A stretch of 64,000 nucleotides of DNA from Inquilinus limosus DSM 16000 (GCF_000423185.1 NZ_AUHM01000022.1:1-64000), one strand, 5' to 3'. Numbered from the stretch's first letter, positions 31,493-42,327 are shown. The notes: generated by a model from the sequence alone, not told the origin. Numbers and translations are program-made.

Positions 31493-32836
31493 ATGACCGT
31501 CGTGACCAAGCTGTCGGCGGCCGCCTTCGCGCTGGCCGCCGCCGCGGCATTCGCACAGCCGGCCCAGGCCGAGCGCACCAAGTTCGAGTTCTGGTACGGG
31601 CTGACCGGGGACCTGGAGCAGCGGGTGCAGGACACCTGCAAGCGCTTCAACGACAGCCAGGCCGATTACGAGATCGTCTGCGTCGGCCAGGGCGGCTATC
31701 CGAATGCGGTGCAGAACGCCATCGCCGCCTACCGGGCCCAGAAGCAGCCGACCGTGGTGCAGGTGTTCGACGCCGGCACGCTGGACCTGATGCTGTCCGG
31801 CGCCTATGTCCCCGCCCGCAAGCTGATGGCCGACAACGGCTACGACATCAAGTGGGACGACTATTTCGGCGGCATCGCGAACTACTACGCGACGTCAAAG
31901 GGCGAGCTGATGTCGTTCCCCTACAACTCCTCGACGGCGCTGTTCTACTGGAACAAGGACGCCTTCGCCAAGATCGGCCGCGACAAGGGCCCCGAGACCT
32001 GGGAAGACGTCGAGCAGATCGCCCGGCAGCTGAAGGCCGCCGGCTACGACTGCCCGCTGGCCTTCAACTTCGACCCCTGGCCGACGCTGGAGCAGTTCTC
32101 GGCGATCCACAACCAGCCGATCGCCAGCAAGAACAACGGCTATGACGGGCTCGACGCCGAGCTGGTCTTCAACAAGACCAAGTTCGTCGACCATGTCGCC
32201 TTCATCAAGAAGATGTACGACGAAGGCCTGTTCGTGCTGAAGACCAAGGAAGGCGGCCAGGACGTTGTCCCGGCCTTCGCCTCCGGCACCTGCCAGATGA
32301 CGCAGTCCTCGGTCGCCGATCACGGCACCATCGGCAAGCTGGCCGCCCCGGACATGCATTGGGACGTGGTCAAGCTGCCGGTCTGGGCCGGCACCGAGCG
32401 CAAGAACTCGCTGGTCGGCGGCGCCTCGCTGTGGGTCCTCGCCGGCAAGTCCGACGCCGAATACAAGGGCGCGGCGTCGTTCCTGAATTTCCTGGCCCAG
32501 CCCTCCTCGGTCGAGTGGTGGTCGACCGTCACCGGCTACATCCCGGTGACCAATTCCGGCTTCCAGGCGATGAAGGCCGAGGGCTTCTACGACAAGGCGC
32601 CCTACAAGGGCCGCGAGCTGGCGATCGAGAGCCTGACCTACACCCCGACCACCCCGATCTCCCGCGGCATCCGCCTCGGCGGCTACATCCAGATCCGCAA
32701 GGAGGTCCAGGACGCGCTGCAGGCGATCATCAGCGGCAAGGTCTCGGTGCAGGACGGCCTCGACCAGGCGGTGGAGCGCGGCAACGCGATCCTGCGCCGC
32801 TTCGAGAAGACCTACGCCGGCAAGCAGCTGCTCTGA
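31493..32836 (+). CDS. ugpB: Extracellular solute-binding protein, UgpB-like
   Basis: A periplasmic binding protein of 447 residues. The signal peptide ends PAQA before ERTKFEFWYG. The opening FWYGLTGDLEQRVQDTCKRFND and the DCPLAFNFDPWPTLEQFSAIHN region match the glycerol-3-phosphate group of family 1 binding proteins. CGGGAG lies upstream of the ATG. It is the first gene of a ugpBAEC-type operon and is separated from the permease genes by a hairpin. In E. coli this system imports glycerol-3-phosphate and glycerophosphodiesters; the ligand here is inferred from the family. No clear Pho box is visible in the 226-nt divergent gap to arsR. Confidence 0.9.
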   Translation: MTVVTKLSAAAFALAAAAAFAQPAQAERTKFEFWYGLTGDLEQRVQDTCKRFNDSQADYEIVCVGQGGYPNAVQNAIAAYRAQKQPTVVQVFDAGTLDLMLSGAYVPARKLMADNGYDIKWDDYFGGIANYYATSKGELMSFPYNSSTALFYWNKDAFAKIGRDKGPETWEDVEQIARQLKAAGYDCPLAFNFDPWPTLEQFSAIHNQPIASKNNGYDGLDAELVFNKTKFVDHVAFIKKMYDEGLFVLKTKEGGQDVVPAFASGTCQMTQSSVADHGTIGKLAAPDMHWDVVKLPVWAGTERKNSLVGGASLWVLAGKSDAEYKGAASFLNFLAQPSSVEWWSTVTGYIPVTNSGFQAMKAEGFYDKAPYKGRELAIESLTYTPTTPISRGIRLGGYIQIRKEVQDALQAIISGKVSVQDGLDQAVERGNAILRRFEKTYAGKQLL

Positions 32837-32848
32837 CCGGCGCCGCCG

Positions 32849-32881
32849 CCCTCACCCTCTCGGCCCACGGGAGGGTGAGGG
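32849..32881 (+). repeat. Intra-operon hairpin after ugpB
   Basis: A perfect 11-bp inverted repeat CCCTCACCCTC / GAGGGTGAGGG with an 11-nt loop, 13 nt after the ugpB stop. It has no T-run. In binding-protein operons such hairpins protect the upstream message and set excess binding protein over permease. The stem sequence also recurs as a REP motif in many proteobacteria. Confidence 0.7.
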
Positions 32882-32930
32882 ACGGCAGGTCCCTTTCCAT
32901 CCCCATACTTCACCAGTCGCCTCGGACCCG

Positions 32931-33815
32931 ATGGAAAAACGCGCCTTCTTCAAGAACCGGACGCTGGCCTGGCTCCTGATCGCACCGCAGCTGCTGCTGG
33001 TGTTCCTGTTCTTCTACTGGCCGGCCGGCGAGGCGCTGTACTGGGCCTTCACCCTCGAGCAGCCCTGGGGCGGCGGCAATGAATGGGTCGGGCTGGAGAA
33101 TTTCCGGGCGCTGTTCCAGGACGGAGCCTATTGGGGCTCGATCGGCGTCAGCTTCGGCTACGCCCTCCTGGCCACCGGCATTGCCATGGCCGGCGCTCTG
33201 GTCCTGGCGCTCTTCGTCGACCGGCAGCTGCGCGGCTTCCAGGCCTACCGCTCGGTCTTCGTCTGGCCCTATGCCATCGCCGCGCCCGCCGCCGCCGTGG
33301 CCTTCCGCTTCATCTTCGCGCCCGAGAGCGGGATGATCGGGGCGCTGAACGCCCTCTGGCCCGGCCTGTGGAACCCGGTGCTGAACGCCACCCAGGCCCT
33401 GATCATGGTCGTGCTGTGCCACGCCTGGATCTGGATCGGCTACAATTTCATCTTCTTCCTGGCGGCGCTGCAGTCGATCCCCCGCAGCCTGATCGAGGCC
33501 AGCGCCATGGATGGGTCGGGCGCGCTGCGCCGGATGCGCGACATCCAGTTGCCGCTGATCGCCCCGACCCTGTTCTTCCTGGTCGTGATCAACCTCACCG
33601 GCAGCTTCACCGACAGCTTCGGCATCGTCGACATCATGACCGAGGGCGGCCCGGCCCGCGGCACCGAGGTCATGGTCTACAAGATCTATTTCGACGGCTT
33701 CAAAGGCCTCGACTACTCCGGCGCCGCCGCTCAGAGCATCGTGCTGATGCTGCTCGTCATGGCCCTCACCTTCGTCCAGTTCCGCTGGGTCGAACGCCGC
33801 GTGCACTACAGCTGA
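32931..33815 (+). CDS. ugpA: ABC transporter permease, UgpA-like
   Basis: An inner-membrane permease of 294 residues with six transmembrane helices. The EAA loop is [31 protein letters not shown], given here by its ends; its conserved glycine is in DGSG. The [20 protein letters not shown] first helix and [16 protein letters not shown] are typical of UgpA/MalF-like subunits. It forms a heterodimer with the downstream UgpE-like permease. Confidence 0.92.
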   Translation: MEKRAFFKNRTLAWLLIAPQLLLVFLFFYWPAGEALYWAFTLEQPWGGGNEWVGLENFRALFQDGAYWGSIGVSFGYALLATGIAMAGALVLALFVDRQLRGFQAYRSVFVWPYAIAAPAAAVAFRFIFAPESGMIGALNALWPGLWNPVLNATQALIMVVLCHAWIWIGYNFIFFLAALQSIPRSLIEASAMDGSGALRRMRDIQLPLIAPTLFFLVVINLTGSFTDSFGIVDIMTEGGPARGTEVMVYKIYFDGFKGLDYSGAAAQSIVLMLLVMALTFVQFRWVERRVHYS

Positions 33816-33827
33816 GGGAGGTCGGCG

Positions 33828-34715
33828 ATGATCGAACGCACCCCGATCCTGAACGCGCTGACGCATGTGATCCTGATCACCGGCCTGGTCCTCGTGCTGC
33901 TGCCCTTCGCCATCGTCCTGGCCGCCGCGACCAAGGACATCCAGGGCGTCAACCAGGTGCCGATGAGCCTGATCCCCGGCGGCCATCTGATCGACAACCT
34001 GGCCGCGGCCTGGGACCGCGCCGAGTTCGGCCCGAAGCTGCTGAACAGCCTGATCGTCGCGGTCGGCGTCACCGTCGGCAAGATCGTGCTGGCGGCGCTG
34101 ACCGCCTTCTCGATCGTGTTCTTCCGCTACCGCGCGCGGATGCTGGTGTTCTGGCTGATCTTCACCACGCTGATGCTGCCGCTCGAGGTCCGTATCGTGC
34201 CGACCTATTCGATCGCGGCCAACGCCCTGTCGCCGTTCCAGAGCATGCTCGCGGCCATCGGGCTGCAGGTCGACCTGCAATGGAACCTGCTGAATTCTTA
34301 CACCGGGCTGATCCTGCCGCTGATCGCGACCGCCACCGGCACCTTCCTCTACCGCCAGTTCTTCCTGACCGTGCCGGACGAGCTGCTGGAGGCGTCGAAG
34401 ATGGACGGCGCCGGCGCCATGCGCTTCTTCGCCGAGATCCTGATGCCACTGTCGCGCACCAACATGCTGGCGCTGGCCGCGATCCTCTTCGTCTACAGCT
34501 GGAACCAGTATCTCTGGCCGTTGCTGGTCACCACCGACCAGTCCTTCAGCACCGCGGTGGTCGAGCTGAAGCGCCTGATCCCGACCAACCAGGGCGGCCT
34601 GCCGGAATGGAACATCGCCATGGCCGGCACCCTGATCGTGATGATCCCGCCGCTCCTGGTCGTCGCGCTGATGCAGCGCTGGTTCGTGCGCGGCCTGATC
34701 GCCACCGAAAAGTGA
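33828..34715 (+). CDS. ugpE: ABC transporter permease, UgpE-like
   Basis: The second permease (295 residues), six helices. The EAA loop is [20 protein letters not shown]. Near the end, [16 protein letters not shown] and [18 protein letters not shown] closely match UgpE. GGGAGG precedes the ATG. It lies 12 nt after ugpA and 17 nt before ugpC, in one operon. Confidence 0.93.
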   Translation: MIERTPILNALTHVILITGLVLVLLPFAIVLAAATKDIQGVNQVPMSLIPGGHLIDNLAAAWDRAEFGPKLLNSLIVAVGVTVGKIVLAALTAFSIVFFRYRARMLVFWLIFTTLMLPLEVRIVPTYSIAANALSPFQSMLAAIGLQVDLQWNLLNSYTGLILPLIATATGTFLYRQFFLTVPDELLEASKMDGAGAMRFFAEILMPLSRTNMLALAAILFVYSWNQYLWPLLVTTDQSFSTAVVELKRLIPTNQGGLPEWNIAMAGTLIVMIPPLLVVALMQRWFVRGLIATEK

Positions 34716-34732
34716 ACCGGAAGGAGAAAGCC

Positions 34733-35851
<1,119 letters not shown>

Positions 35852-35876
35852 CCATCCGCTTCAGCGAGACAACTCC

Positions 35877-36794
35877 ATGACCGACATCATCACCGCCATC
35901 GGCTTCTCCACCGGCGTCAGCGGCAAAGGCGACCTGTCGCGCCTGGACGCCAGCCTCGGCCGACTCACCGAGATCGGCGCCGACGCGGCCGAGCTGTCGC
36001 TGTACGGCGAGGACCTGATCGCCGGCGGGCGGCTGCTGCCCGACCGCGTGCACAAGCTGGAGCAGATCGTGCGCCGCCACGATCTGCACTACACCGTGCA
36101 CGGCCAGATCGTCTCCAACTTCATGGACGAGCAGAACCTACATCTGCAGAAGGCGGTGGTGCGGGCGATGCTGGAGCTGTGCGACCAGGTCGGCGCGACC
36201 GTGCTGGTACACCACGCCGGCAAGGCGGCGATGACCGACCAGGCCGGCCGCGACCGGCTGGACGCGATGGAGCGCGAGGCGCTGGCCGAGCTGGCCGAGG
36301 TCGCCCGCGGCTACGGCGTCAAGCTGGCCTTCGAGAACATCTTCGCCATGGATGACGGCGAGTACCGCCAGACCCCGGCCGAGGTGGCCGACACGGTGCG
36401 GGCGGTGAGCCACCCGAACCTGTGCACGCTGATCGACTTCAGCCACGCCTATATCGAATGCACCCGCCGCGGCCTGGACTGGCGCGCCCAGATCCGCAGC
36501 ATGGCCTCGGCCACCGGCCATCTGCACGTGCATGACAGCTTCGGCCGGCCCTACACCATGACCAGGTTCTACGATCCGTCCGAGGCCGTGGCGCTGGGCA
36601 TCGGCGACCTGCACCTGCCGTTGGGCTGGGGCGACATCCCCTGGGACGAGATCTTCGCCGAGCTGCGCTTCCAGCCGGACACGGTGATGATCCTGGAGCT
36701 GAACGGCGACCGCTACGACGCCGAGCTGGCCGACAGCCTGGCCCGCGCCCGGCGCCTGGCCGATCTGGTCAACCAGCGCGCGCTCGCGGCCTGA
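35877..36794 (+). CDS. TIM-barrel sugar phosphate isomerase/epimerase family protein
   Basis: A 305-residue xylose-isomerase-like TIM barrel (AP endonuclease 2 superfamily). Metal-site residues fit the conserved segments HYTVHGQIVSNFMDE, VLVHHAGKAAM, LAFENIFAM, CTLIDFSHAYI and HLHVHDSFG, with a late MILELNGDRYD. Members isomerise or epimerise sugars and inositols, or cleave phosphate bonds. It is the fifth gene of the ugp-type operon, so it probably acts on the imported phosphosugar or its product. The specific reaction is unknown. Confidence 0.85.
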   Translation: MTDIITAIGFSTGVSGKGDLSRLDASLGRLTEIGADAAELSLYGEDLIAGGRLLPDRVHKLEQIVRRHDLHYTVHGQIVSNFMDEQNLHLQKAVVRAMLELCDQVGATVLVHHAGKAAMTDQAGRDRLDAMEREALAELAEVARGYGVKLAFENIFAMDDGEYRQTPAEVADTVRAVSHPNLCTLIDFSHAYIECTRRGLDWRAQIRSMASATGHLHVHDSFGRPYTMTRFYDPSEAVALGIGDLHLPLGWGDIPWDEIFAELRFQPDTVMILELNGDRYDAELADSLARARRLADLVNQRALAA

Positions 36795-36802
36795 CCCGGA
36801 CG

Positions 36803-37837
36803 ATGCGGGAGATCATCACCCGGAGGGCCGGCGTGCTGCCGGCCCCCGACCCGATCCTCTTGGCCGACGCCGCCCTGGCGCCGGACGACGCGCATGACCG
36901 CTTCGCCGCCCAGGTGCCGGCGCTGACCGCGGTCGAGCACCGCCCGGCCCCGGTGGAACTGCCGGTGCCGCCGCGGCTCCGCCTCGCCGCCTGGAACGCC
37001 GAGCGGCTGAAGTACCACGCCCCCTCCGCCGCCCTGCTAAGGGGCACCGATGTGGTGCTGCTGACCGAGGCCGATATCGGCATGGCCCGGTCCGGCAACC
37101 GGCACACGGTGCGCGACCTGGCCGAGGCGCTGGGCATGGGCTGGGCCTATGGCGTGGAGTTCGTCGAACTCGGCCTCGGCGACGCCCGCGAATGCGAATG
37201 GCACGCCGACGAGGACAACCGCGTCGGGCTGCACGGCAACGCCATCCTCAGCCGCCATCCGCTGCTGGACCCGGTGATCATCCCGCTCGACGCCGGCGGC
37301 ACCTGGTTCGCCGGCCGCAGCGGCAACCAGCGCCGGCTGGGCGGCCGCATGGCGGTCGCCGCCCGGCTCGATGCCCCGCGGCCGCTCTGGCTCGTCGCCG
37401 CCCATCTCGAGAGCCACAGCGACGCCGCCGACCGGGCGCGCCAGGGCGAGCGGCTGGTCGCGGCGCTCGACCGGCTGGTGCCGGCCGGCGCCGGGGTGGT
37501 GCTGGGCGGCGACTTCAACACCAAGGAGGCGTCGGGCTCGCTGGAGGCGCCGGAGGCGGAGGAGCCGCTGTTCGCCGTGCTGCGCGACGCCGGCTTCGAC
37601 TGGCGCCGCTGCAATGCGCCGGGCATCACCCAGCGCACCCGCCCCGACGGGACGCCCGAGCCGCCCTTCGCCAGGCTGGACTGGCTGTTCACCCGCCATG
37701 TCGAAGCCGAGGCGCCGGAGACCATCCCTGCGGTCGACGCCGCGGGCGCCGCGATCTCCGACCACGACGCGGTGGCGGCGACGGTGGTCACGGGCGTGGC
37801 GGCGGAGCCGAAGGTCACGGCCCGGGCTGAGGCTTAG
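36803..37837 (+). CDS. Endonuclease/exonuclease/phosphatase (EEP) family hydrolase
   Basis: A 344-residue metal-dependent phosphodiesterase-type enzyme. EEP landmarks are present: LAAWNAERL (Asn), LLTEADIGMA (metal Glu), VAAHLESHS (His), LGGDFNTKEA (Asp-Asn) and ISDHDAVAAT (terminal Asp-His). It starts 8 nt after the TIM-barrel gene and closes the ugp operon. In E. coli the equivalent position holds the glycerophosphodiesterase UgpQ, so this enzyme may replace it, splitting imported phosphodiesters. There is no signal peptide, so it acts inside the cell. The role is inferred from context. Confidence 0.83.
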   Translation: MREIITRRAGVLPAPDPILLADAALAPDDAHDRFAAQVPALTAVEHRPAPVELPVPPRLRLAAWNAERLKYHAPSAALLRGTDVVLLTEADIGMARSGNRHTVRDLAEALGMGWAYGVEFVELGLGDARECEWHADEDNRVGLHGNAILSRHPLLDPVIIPLDAGGTWFAGRSGNQRRLGGRMAVAARLDAPRPLWLVAAHLESHSDAADRARQGERLVAALDRLVPAGAGVVLGGDFNTKEASGSLEAPEAEEPLFAVLRDAGFDWRRCNAPGITQRTRPDGTPEPPFARLDWLFTRHVEAEAPETIPAVDAAGAAISDHDAVAATVVTGVAAEPKVTARAEA

Positions 37838-37851
37838 GTTTCCTGCTTCAC

Positions 37852-37935
37852 CGTCATGGCGAGCCCCGAAGGGGCGTGGCCATCCAGGGGCCGGTGTCGC
37901 TGGATGGCCACGTCGCTTCGCTCCTCGCCATGACG
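37852..37935. repeat. 84-bp palindromic intergenic element, copy 1
   Basis: Outer arms CGTCATGGCGAG / CTCGCCATGACG and inner arms GTGGCCATCCA / TGGATGGCCAC enclose GGGGCCGGTG. It resembles the element at 62482-62564 in layout and core (ATCCAGGGGCCGGTG). It lies 14 nt after the EEP gene stop and could act as a transcript-end hairpin for the ugp operon. Confidence 0.85.
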
Positions 37936-38061
37936 ACAGGGGGAGCCCCTTCCCAAATGACTCCGATGTCATGAAACGTCCCGGCCATCCGCTCCGTATA
38001 GAGGGATGGCCGCGCTATTCTCTCCGTGGCCGCAACCCCGACCGCGTCCACCGAGGATCTG

Positions 38062-38916
38062 ATGCGTTCGCCCTTTACCGACCGTGCCGGCCGCTTCTCC
38101 TGGCTGAAGACCGTGGTCTTCGTGCTGCTGCTCCTGCCCGGCCTGTGGTACGGCGGGCGCCTCCTGGCCGGCGATCTGGGCGCCGATCCGGTGCAGACCT
38201 TCCTGCGCAATATCGGGCTTTGGGTGCTGTATCTGCTGGTCATCGGCCTGGCCGTCACGCCGCTGAAGCGGGCGCTGCGCTGGCCGCAACTGATCCAGGT
38301 GCGGCGCATGATCGGTGTCGCCGCCGCCACCTATGTGCTGATCCATTTCACCGGCTACATCGTCCTGCAGCGCTTCGACCTGACCTTCGTGGCCTCGGAG
38401 ATCGTGAAGCGCCTCTACCTCACCATCGGTTTCCTGGCGCTGCTGGGACTGATGCCGCTGCTGGCCACCTCGACCGACGCCATGGTCAAGCGCCTGGGCG
38501 GCAAGGCCTGGCAGCGGCTGCACCGGCTGGTCTATGCGATCGTGGTGCTGGGGCTGATCCACGGGGTGATGCAGTCCAAGGTCGACGTCGCCATCCCGAC
38601 CACGCTGGCCGGCTTCACCATCTGGCTGCTGGCCTGGCGGGTGCTGGACGCCCGCTTCGGCCGCGGCGACGGGCTGCCGCTGTGGTCGCTGGCGCTGCTG
38701 TCGGTGGTCACCGCATTGGTCACCGCCGGCGGCGAGGCGGCGATGTACGGGCTGTTCACCGGCGTCGACCCGATGCGGGTGCTGCGCGCCGATCTGGTGT
38801 TCACCTTCGGCCCGCGCCCGGCCTGGATCGTGCTGGGCGCCGGCCTGGCGGTCACCCTGCTGGCAGCGCTGCGCCGGCTGCAGAAGGACCGCGCCCGCCG
38901 CCCTGCGCTAGCTTGA
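38062..38916 (+). CDS. msrQ: Heme-binding membrane subunit MsrQ
   Basis: MsrQ passes electrons from the respiratory chain or flavin reductase to the periplasmic methionine-sulfoxide reductase MsrP. The 284-residue protein has about six helices of the ferric-reductase-like fold. Probable heme histidines lie in YVLIHFTGYIVL and WQRLHRLVYAIVVLGLIHG. GAGG precedes the chosen ATG; an upstream GTG would add 12 residues. The partner msrP is about 13 kb away (51839-52810) on the other strand, whereas the two are usually adjacent. Confidence 0.92.
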   Translation: MRSPFTDRAGRFSWLKTVVFVLLLLPGLWYGGRLLAGDLGADPVQTFLRNIGLWVLYLLVIGLAVTPLKRALRWPQLIQVRRMIGVAAATYVLIHFTGYIVLQRFDLTFVASEIVKRLYLTIGFLALLGLMPLLATSTDAMVKRLGGKAWQRLHRLVYAIVVLGLIHGVMQSKVDVAIPTTLAGFTIWLLAWRVLDARFGRGDGLPLWSLALLSVVTALVTAGGEAAMYGLFTGVDPMRVLRADLVFTFGPRPAWIVLGAGLAVTLLAALRRLQKDRARRPALA

Positions 38917-40293
38917 GGCGGCCGGCTTCCGGATCCAGATCACGGCGGCCAAGAGGCCGAGCAGCATGGCGCCGCCGCCGAGGCCCATCGCCAGCCGCAT
39001 GCCGTCGACCGAGACCCCTCCCCCGCCGATCGCGCCCAGCACGGCGACGCCGATGGCGCCGCCGGTCTGACGCACCGCGTTGAGCACGCCCGACGCGATG
39101 CCGGAGCGGGCGCGGTCGACCGTCGCCAGCAGCGCCGCGGTCATCGGCGGCACGGTCAGCGCCGTGCCGCAGCCGATCAGCAGCAGCGTCCACCAGATCG
39201 CGCCGTAATCCGTCGCCGGGTTCAGCTCCAGCGCCAGCGCGGCGAAGCCGGCCACGGTGACGCACAGGCCGGCGACCATCGGCTGCCGCGCCCCGCGGCG
39301 CGCCGCGATCCGGCCGGCGGCGACGTTGACCAGGGCGATCAGCCCGGTCATCGGCACGAAGGCGAGGCCGGTGAGGAAGGGCGACAGGCCGAGCGGCCCC
39401 TGGAAGTAGAGGCTGAGCAGGAAGGTGGCGCCGTAGAAGCCGGCATTCATCAGGAAGCCGATGAAGGATACCGCCGAGAACACCGGATGGCGGAACAGGC
39501 CGAGCGGCATCATCGGCGCCCGGCTGCGGGATTCGACCAGGAGGAAGCCGGCGCCGGCCAGCAGGAACAACGCCGCCCCGCCCAGCACCAGCGGATGGGT
39601 CCAGCCCAGAGGCTCGCCCTCGATGATCGAGCCGGTCAGCGCCACCAGCGCGACGATCGCCAGGATCTGACCCGGCAGGTCGAGGGCGCGGTTGTGCCGG
39701 CCCTCGGTCTCGGCGGTGAAGCGCAAGGTCAGCCACAGGCCGATCACGCCGACCGGCAGGTTGACCAGGAAGATGCTGCGCCAGCCGAGCAGCGCGATCA
39801 GCACGCCGCCGACCACCGGCCCGGCCACCATCGCCATGCCGCCGGCCCCGGCCCAGATGCCGATCGCCCGCATCCGTTCGCCCGGATCGTGATAGGCATG
39901 TGCGACCAGGGCCAGGGAGCAGGGCATCAGCAGCGCCGCCCCCAGCCCCTGCGCCACCCGCGCCGCGATCAGCACCGTGCCGGTCGGCGCCAGGCCGCAG
40001 GCCAGCGAGGCCAGGGTGAACAGGGCGAAGCCGGCCAGGTACAGGCGCCGCGCCCCGAACCGGTCGCCCAGCGCGCCGCCGGTCAGCAGCAGGCTGGCGA
40101 AGGCCAGGGTGTAGCCGTTGACCACCCATTGCAGCCCGGCGACGCCGCCCTGCATCAGCCCCTGGATCTGGTCGAGCGCGACGTTGACGATGGTGACGTC
40201 GAGCTGCACCACGACGATGCCGAGGCTGAGCGCGGCGAGGCGGGCGGCGCGCCGCACGGGGGCAGCGCGATCGAGGCTGGCGTCGAAGGGCAT
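38908..40293 (-). CDS. DHA2-family MFS drug exporter (EmrB/QacA type)
   Basis: A 461-residue proton-driven exporter with 14 predicted helices. The DHA2 signature VVQLDVTIVNVALDQIQ is in helix 1. Loop motif A appears as GALGDRFGARRLY and motif C as GPVVGGVLIALLGWRSIFLVNLP. No membrane-fusion or outer-membrane partner is nearby, so it works alone in the inner membrane. Its end overlaps the msrQ end by 9 bp in convergent orientation. Substrate unknown. Confidence 0.92.
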   Translation of the reverse strand: MPFDASLDRAAPVRRAARLAALSLGIVVVQLDVTIVNVALDQIQGLMQGGVAGLQWVVNGYTLAFASLLLTGGALGDRFGARRLYLAGFALFTLASLACGLAPTGTVLIAARVAQGLGAALLMPCSLALVAHAYHDPGERMRAIGIWAGAGGMAMVAGPVVGGVLIALLGWRSIFLVNLPVGVIGLWLTLRFTAETEGRHNRALDLPGQILAIVALVALTGSIIEGEPLGWTHPLVLGGAALFLLAGAGFLLVESRSRAPMMPLGLFRHPVFSAVSFIGFLMNAGFYGATFLLSLYFQGPLGLSPFLTGLAFVPMTGLIALVNVAAGRIAARRGARQPMVAGLCVTVAGFAALALELNPATDYGAIWWTLLLIGCGTALTVPPMTAALLATVDRARSGIASGVLNAVRQTGGAIGVAVLGAIGGGGVSVDGMRLAMGLGGGAMLLGLLAAVIWIRKPAASS

Positions 40294-40445
40294 GGGCTCG
40301 CCGGCGGCGACGGGACGTTCGGTTTCTGTTCCCTAGCACGAGTCGCGCAGACCCGAGGCCGCCATCGGCGCATCGCTGTCCCGCGGGTCGGTCAATCCGG
40401 CGACGGCCTGCCCTACACTGGACATGGACCACGGGAGGGGTGATC

Positions 40446-40988
40446 GTGACAGCCGAATTCTATCTGATCCGCCACTGCCGGGCCGCCGGCCAGGAGCCGG
40501 ACGCGCCGCTGACCGACGAGGGCCGGGAGCAGGCGTACCGGCTGAGCGACCGGCTGTCGGCTCTGCCGATCGCGCGCATCGTCTCCAGCCCCTTCCTTCG
40601 CGCCCGCGACAGCGCCGCCCCGCTGGCGGAACGCCTGGGGCTGTCGGTCGCGATTGATGCGCGGCTGGCGGAGCGGGTGCTGGCGGCGGAGCCGGCCGAG
40701 GATTGGCGGGACCGGCTGCGCCGATCCTTCGCCGATCCCGCCCTGGCCTGGCCGGGTGGAGAATCCGGCGCCGCGGCGACCCGGCGCGGCCTGGCGGCGC
40801 TGATGGATGCCGCGGCCGGCGCCGAGGGGACGGTGGGGATCGTCACCCACGGCAACCTTCTGGCCCTGCTGCTGCAGAGCTTCGACGGCCGCGACGGCTT
40901 CGCCGCCTGGGCCGCGCTGAGCAACCCCGATGTGTTCCACATCGACATCGCCGGCGCGGTCCGGCGCTTCTGGAAGGACGACGACTGA
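40446..40988 (+). CDS. SixA-like histidine phosphatase
   Basis: A 180-residue phosphatase of the branch 1 histidine phosphatase family. The phosphate-accepting motif is YLIRHCRA (RHC rather than the usual RHG). LTDEGREQAYRLSDRL, IVSSPFLRARDSAAPLA and VTHGN supply the remaining catalytic Arg and His. The GTG start at 40446 follows GGGAGG by 9 nt. It could dephosphorylate phosphohistidine proteins, as SixA does, or small phosphorylated metabolites. It is separated by 1 nt from the acetyltransferase that follows. Confidence 0.85.
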   Translation: MTAEFYLIRHCRAAGQEPDAPLTDEGREQAYRLSDRLSALPIARIVSSPFLRARDSAAPLAERLGLSVAIDARLAERVLAAEPAEDWRDRLRRSFADPALAWPGGESGAAATRRGLAALMDAAAGAEGTVGIVTHGNLLALLLQSFDGRDGFAAWAALSNPDVFHIDIAGAVRRFWKDDD

Positions 40989-40989
40989 G

Positions 40990-41454
40990 ATGGCCCTGAC
41001 GATCGCCCGGGAGACGCCGGACCAGGCGGAGGTGCATGCGCTGCTGGAGCAGGCCGATCGCCGCTCGGCCGGCCTCTATCCGGAAGAGAGCCGGCACGGG
41101 CTGGACGTCGCCGCCCTCCTGGCGCAGCGGGTCCACTTCTTCGTCGCCCGGCTGGACGGGCGCGCGGTCGGCTGCGGCGGCTATGCCCCCGAGGGCGACG
41201 GCACGGCGGAGCTGAAGCGGATCTTCGTCGCCACCGAGGCCCGCGGCCTGGGCATCGGCCGCGCCCTGCTGGCGGCCCTCGAGGCCGAGGCGCGGCGCGA
41301 GGGCATCCGGCTGTTGCGGTTGGAGACCGGGGTGAAGTCGACCGAGGCGCTCGGCCTCTACCGCCGCTTCGGCTATCGCGAGACCGGCCCCTTCGGCGCC
41401 TACGGCCCCGACCCGCTGAGCGTGTTCATGGAGAAGGCGCTGCCGGACGAGTGA
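40990..41454 (+). CDS. GNAT-family N-acetyltransferase
   Basis: A 154-residue acetyltransferase. The core shows VAR-LDGRAVGCGGYAPEGDGTAELKRIFV in sequence parts, then the acetyl-CoA loop [18 protein letters not shown], and LETGVKSTEALGLYRRFGYRE. YSP/amino-acid-type GNATs of this shape acetylate amines or D-amino acids, but the acceptor cannot be predicted. Its ATG lies 1 nt after the phosphatase stop, so they share a transcript. Confidence 0.85.
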   Translation: MALTIARETPDQAEVHALLEQADRRSAGLYPEESRHGLDVAALLAQRVHFFVARLDGRAVGCGGYAPEGDGTAELKRIFVATEARGLGIGRALLAALEAEARREGIRLLRLETGVKSTEALGLYRRFGYRETGPFGAYGPDPLSVFMEKALPDE

Positions 41455-41521
41455 GGCGCCCGTCATCATCCTGTCGCGATCCGGCTGCTACGCCCGCGCA
41501 GACCGAACGACGGAGACAGCC

Positions 41522-42244
41522 TTGGACCACATTGATTGGGCCTCACGCCTGACGGCACCTGCCGAGGGCGCGCCGAACCCGACGCTAGCCGTGAAATTCG
41601 CGCGCGACGGGTCGCCCCTGCCCTTCCGCGGCAACACCATCATCTGCCACATCCCGGCAACGGCGCCGGAACAGCCCGCCCTGGCCGAGCTGGCGCAGCG
41701 GCTGCGCGACCTGCCTTGGGGTGGCCGTTTCGCCTTCCTGCCGGCCTCCAGCTATCACATGACCGTGTTCGAAGGCGTGATCTGTGCCGAGCGGTCGCCG
41801 GAGCGCTGGCCGCAGGGCGTGGCTCCCGATGCGCCGCTGGAGGACATCACCCGCCGCTTCATCGACCGGCTGCGCGGCCTGTCCGCGCCGCAGCGCTTCG
41901 CCATGCGTCCCGCCGGGCTGTTCCCGATGGGCACCGGCGGTACCGTGGTCGGGCTGGAGCCGGCCGATGAGGACACCGCCCGCCAGATCCGCGGCCTGCG
42001 CGAGGCCTTCGCCTTGATCCTGGGCCTGCGCAAGCCGAACCACGACGCCTACCGCTTCCACATCACGCTGAGCTACCTGCTGGAGTGGCTGAGCCCGGCC
42101 GAGGCGGAGCAGCATCTGGCCGCGCATCAGCGCCTCGGCGAGGCCTTCATCCAGGCCCATCCGGTGCTGCATCTCGGCCCGCCGGAATTCTGCGTGTTCG
42201 AGACCCTGCACCGCTTCCTGCCGGTGCTGCGCTTCCAGGGCTAA
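41522..42244 (+). CDS. DUF1868 family, 2H-phosphoesterase-like protein
   Basis: A 240-residue protein with two His-x-Thr motifs, SSYHMTVFEG (about residue 79) and YRFHITLSYLLEW (about residue 181), the hallmark of the 2H phosphoesterase superfamily that cleaves cyclic phosphodiesters or ligates RNA ends. Start is TTG at 41522 with GGAG 6 nt before it; no in-frame ATG fits the N-terminal conservation. The family is uncharacterised in bacteria. The gene follows the GNAT gene by 67 nt. Confidence 0.82.
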   Translation: MDHIDWASRLTAPAEGAPNPTLAVKFARDGSPLPFRGNTIICHIPATAPEQPALAELAQRLRDLPWGGRFAFLPASSYHMTVFEGVICAERSPERWPQGVAPDAPLEDITRRFIDRLRGLSAPQRFAMRPAGLFPMGTGGTVVGLEPADEDTARQIRGLREAFALILGLRKPNHDAYRFHITLSYLLEWLSPAEAEQHLAAHQRLGEAFIQAHPVLHLGPPEFCVFETLHRFLPVLRFQG

Positions 42245-42251
42245 GAAAAGA

Positions 42252-42275
42252 CCCGCCACCCCGGAGGATGGCGGG
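42252..42275 (-). terminator. Rho-independent terminator of katA
   Basis: A 7-bp stem CCCGCCA / TGGCGGG with a 10-nt loop, followed on the minus strand by TCTTTTCTT. A second, longer hairpin (GGACGGCGGCC / GGCCGCCGTCC, 42283-42316) lies between it and the katA stop and may assist. Confidence 0.75.
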
Positions 42276-42327
42276 CCAGTCCGGACGGCGGCCCCACAGA
42301 GCAACGGCCGCCGTCCTTGGGATCGGG

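Noticed and set aside
38850-40432. A 526-codon frame overlapping the DHA2 exporter on the same strand
   Set aside because: Out-of-frame reading of the exporter gene, with Arg/Ala/Gly-dominated composition and no hydrophobic helices.
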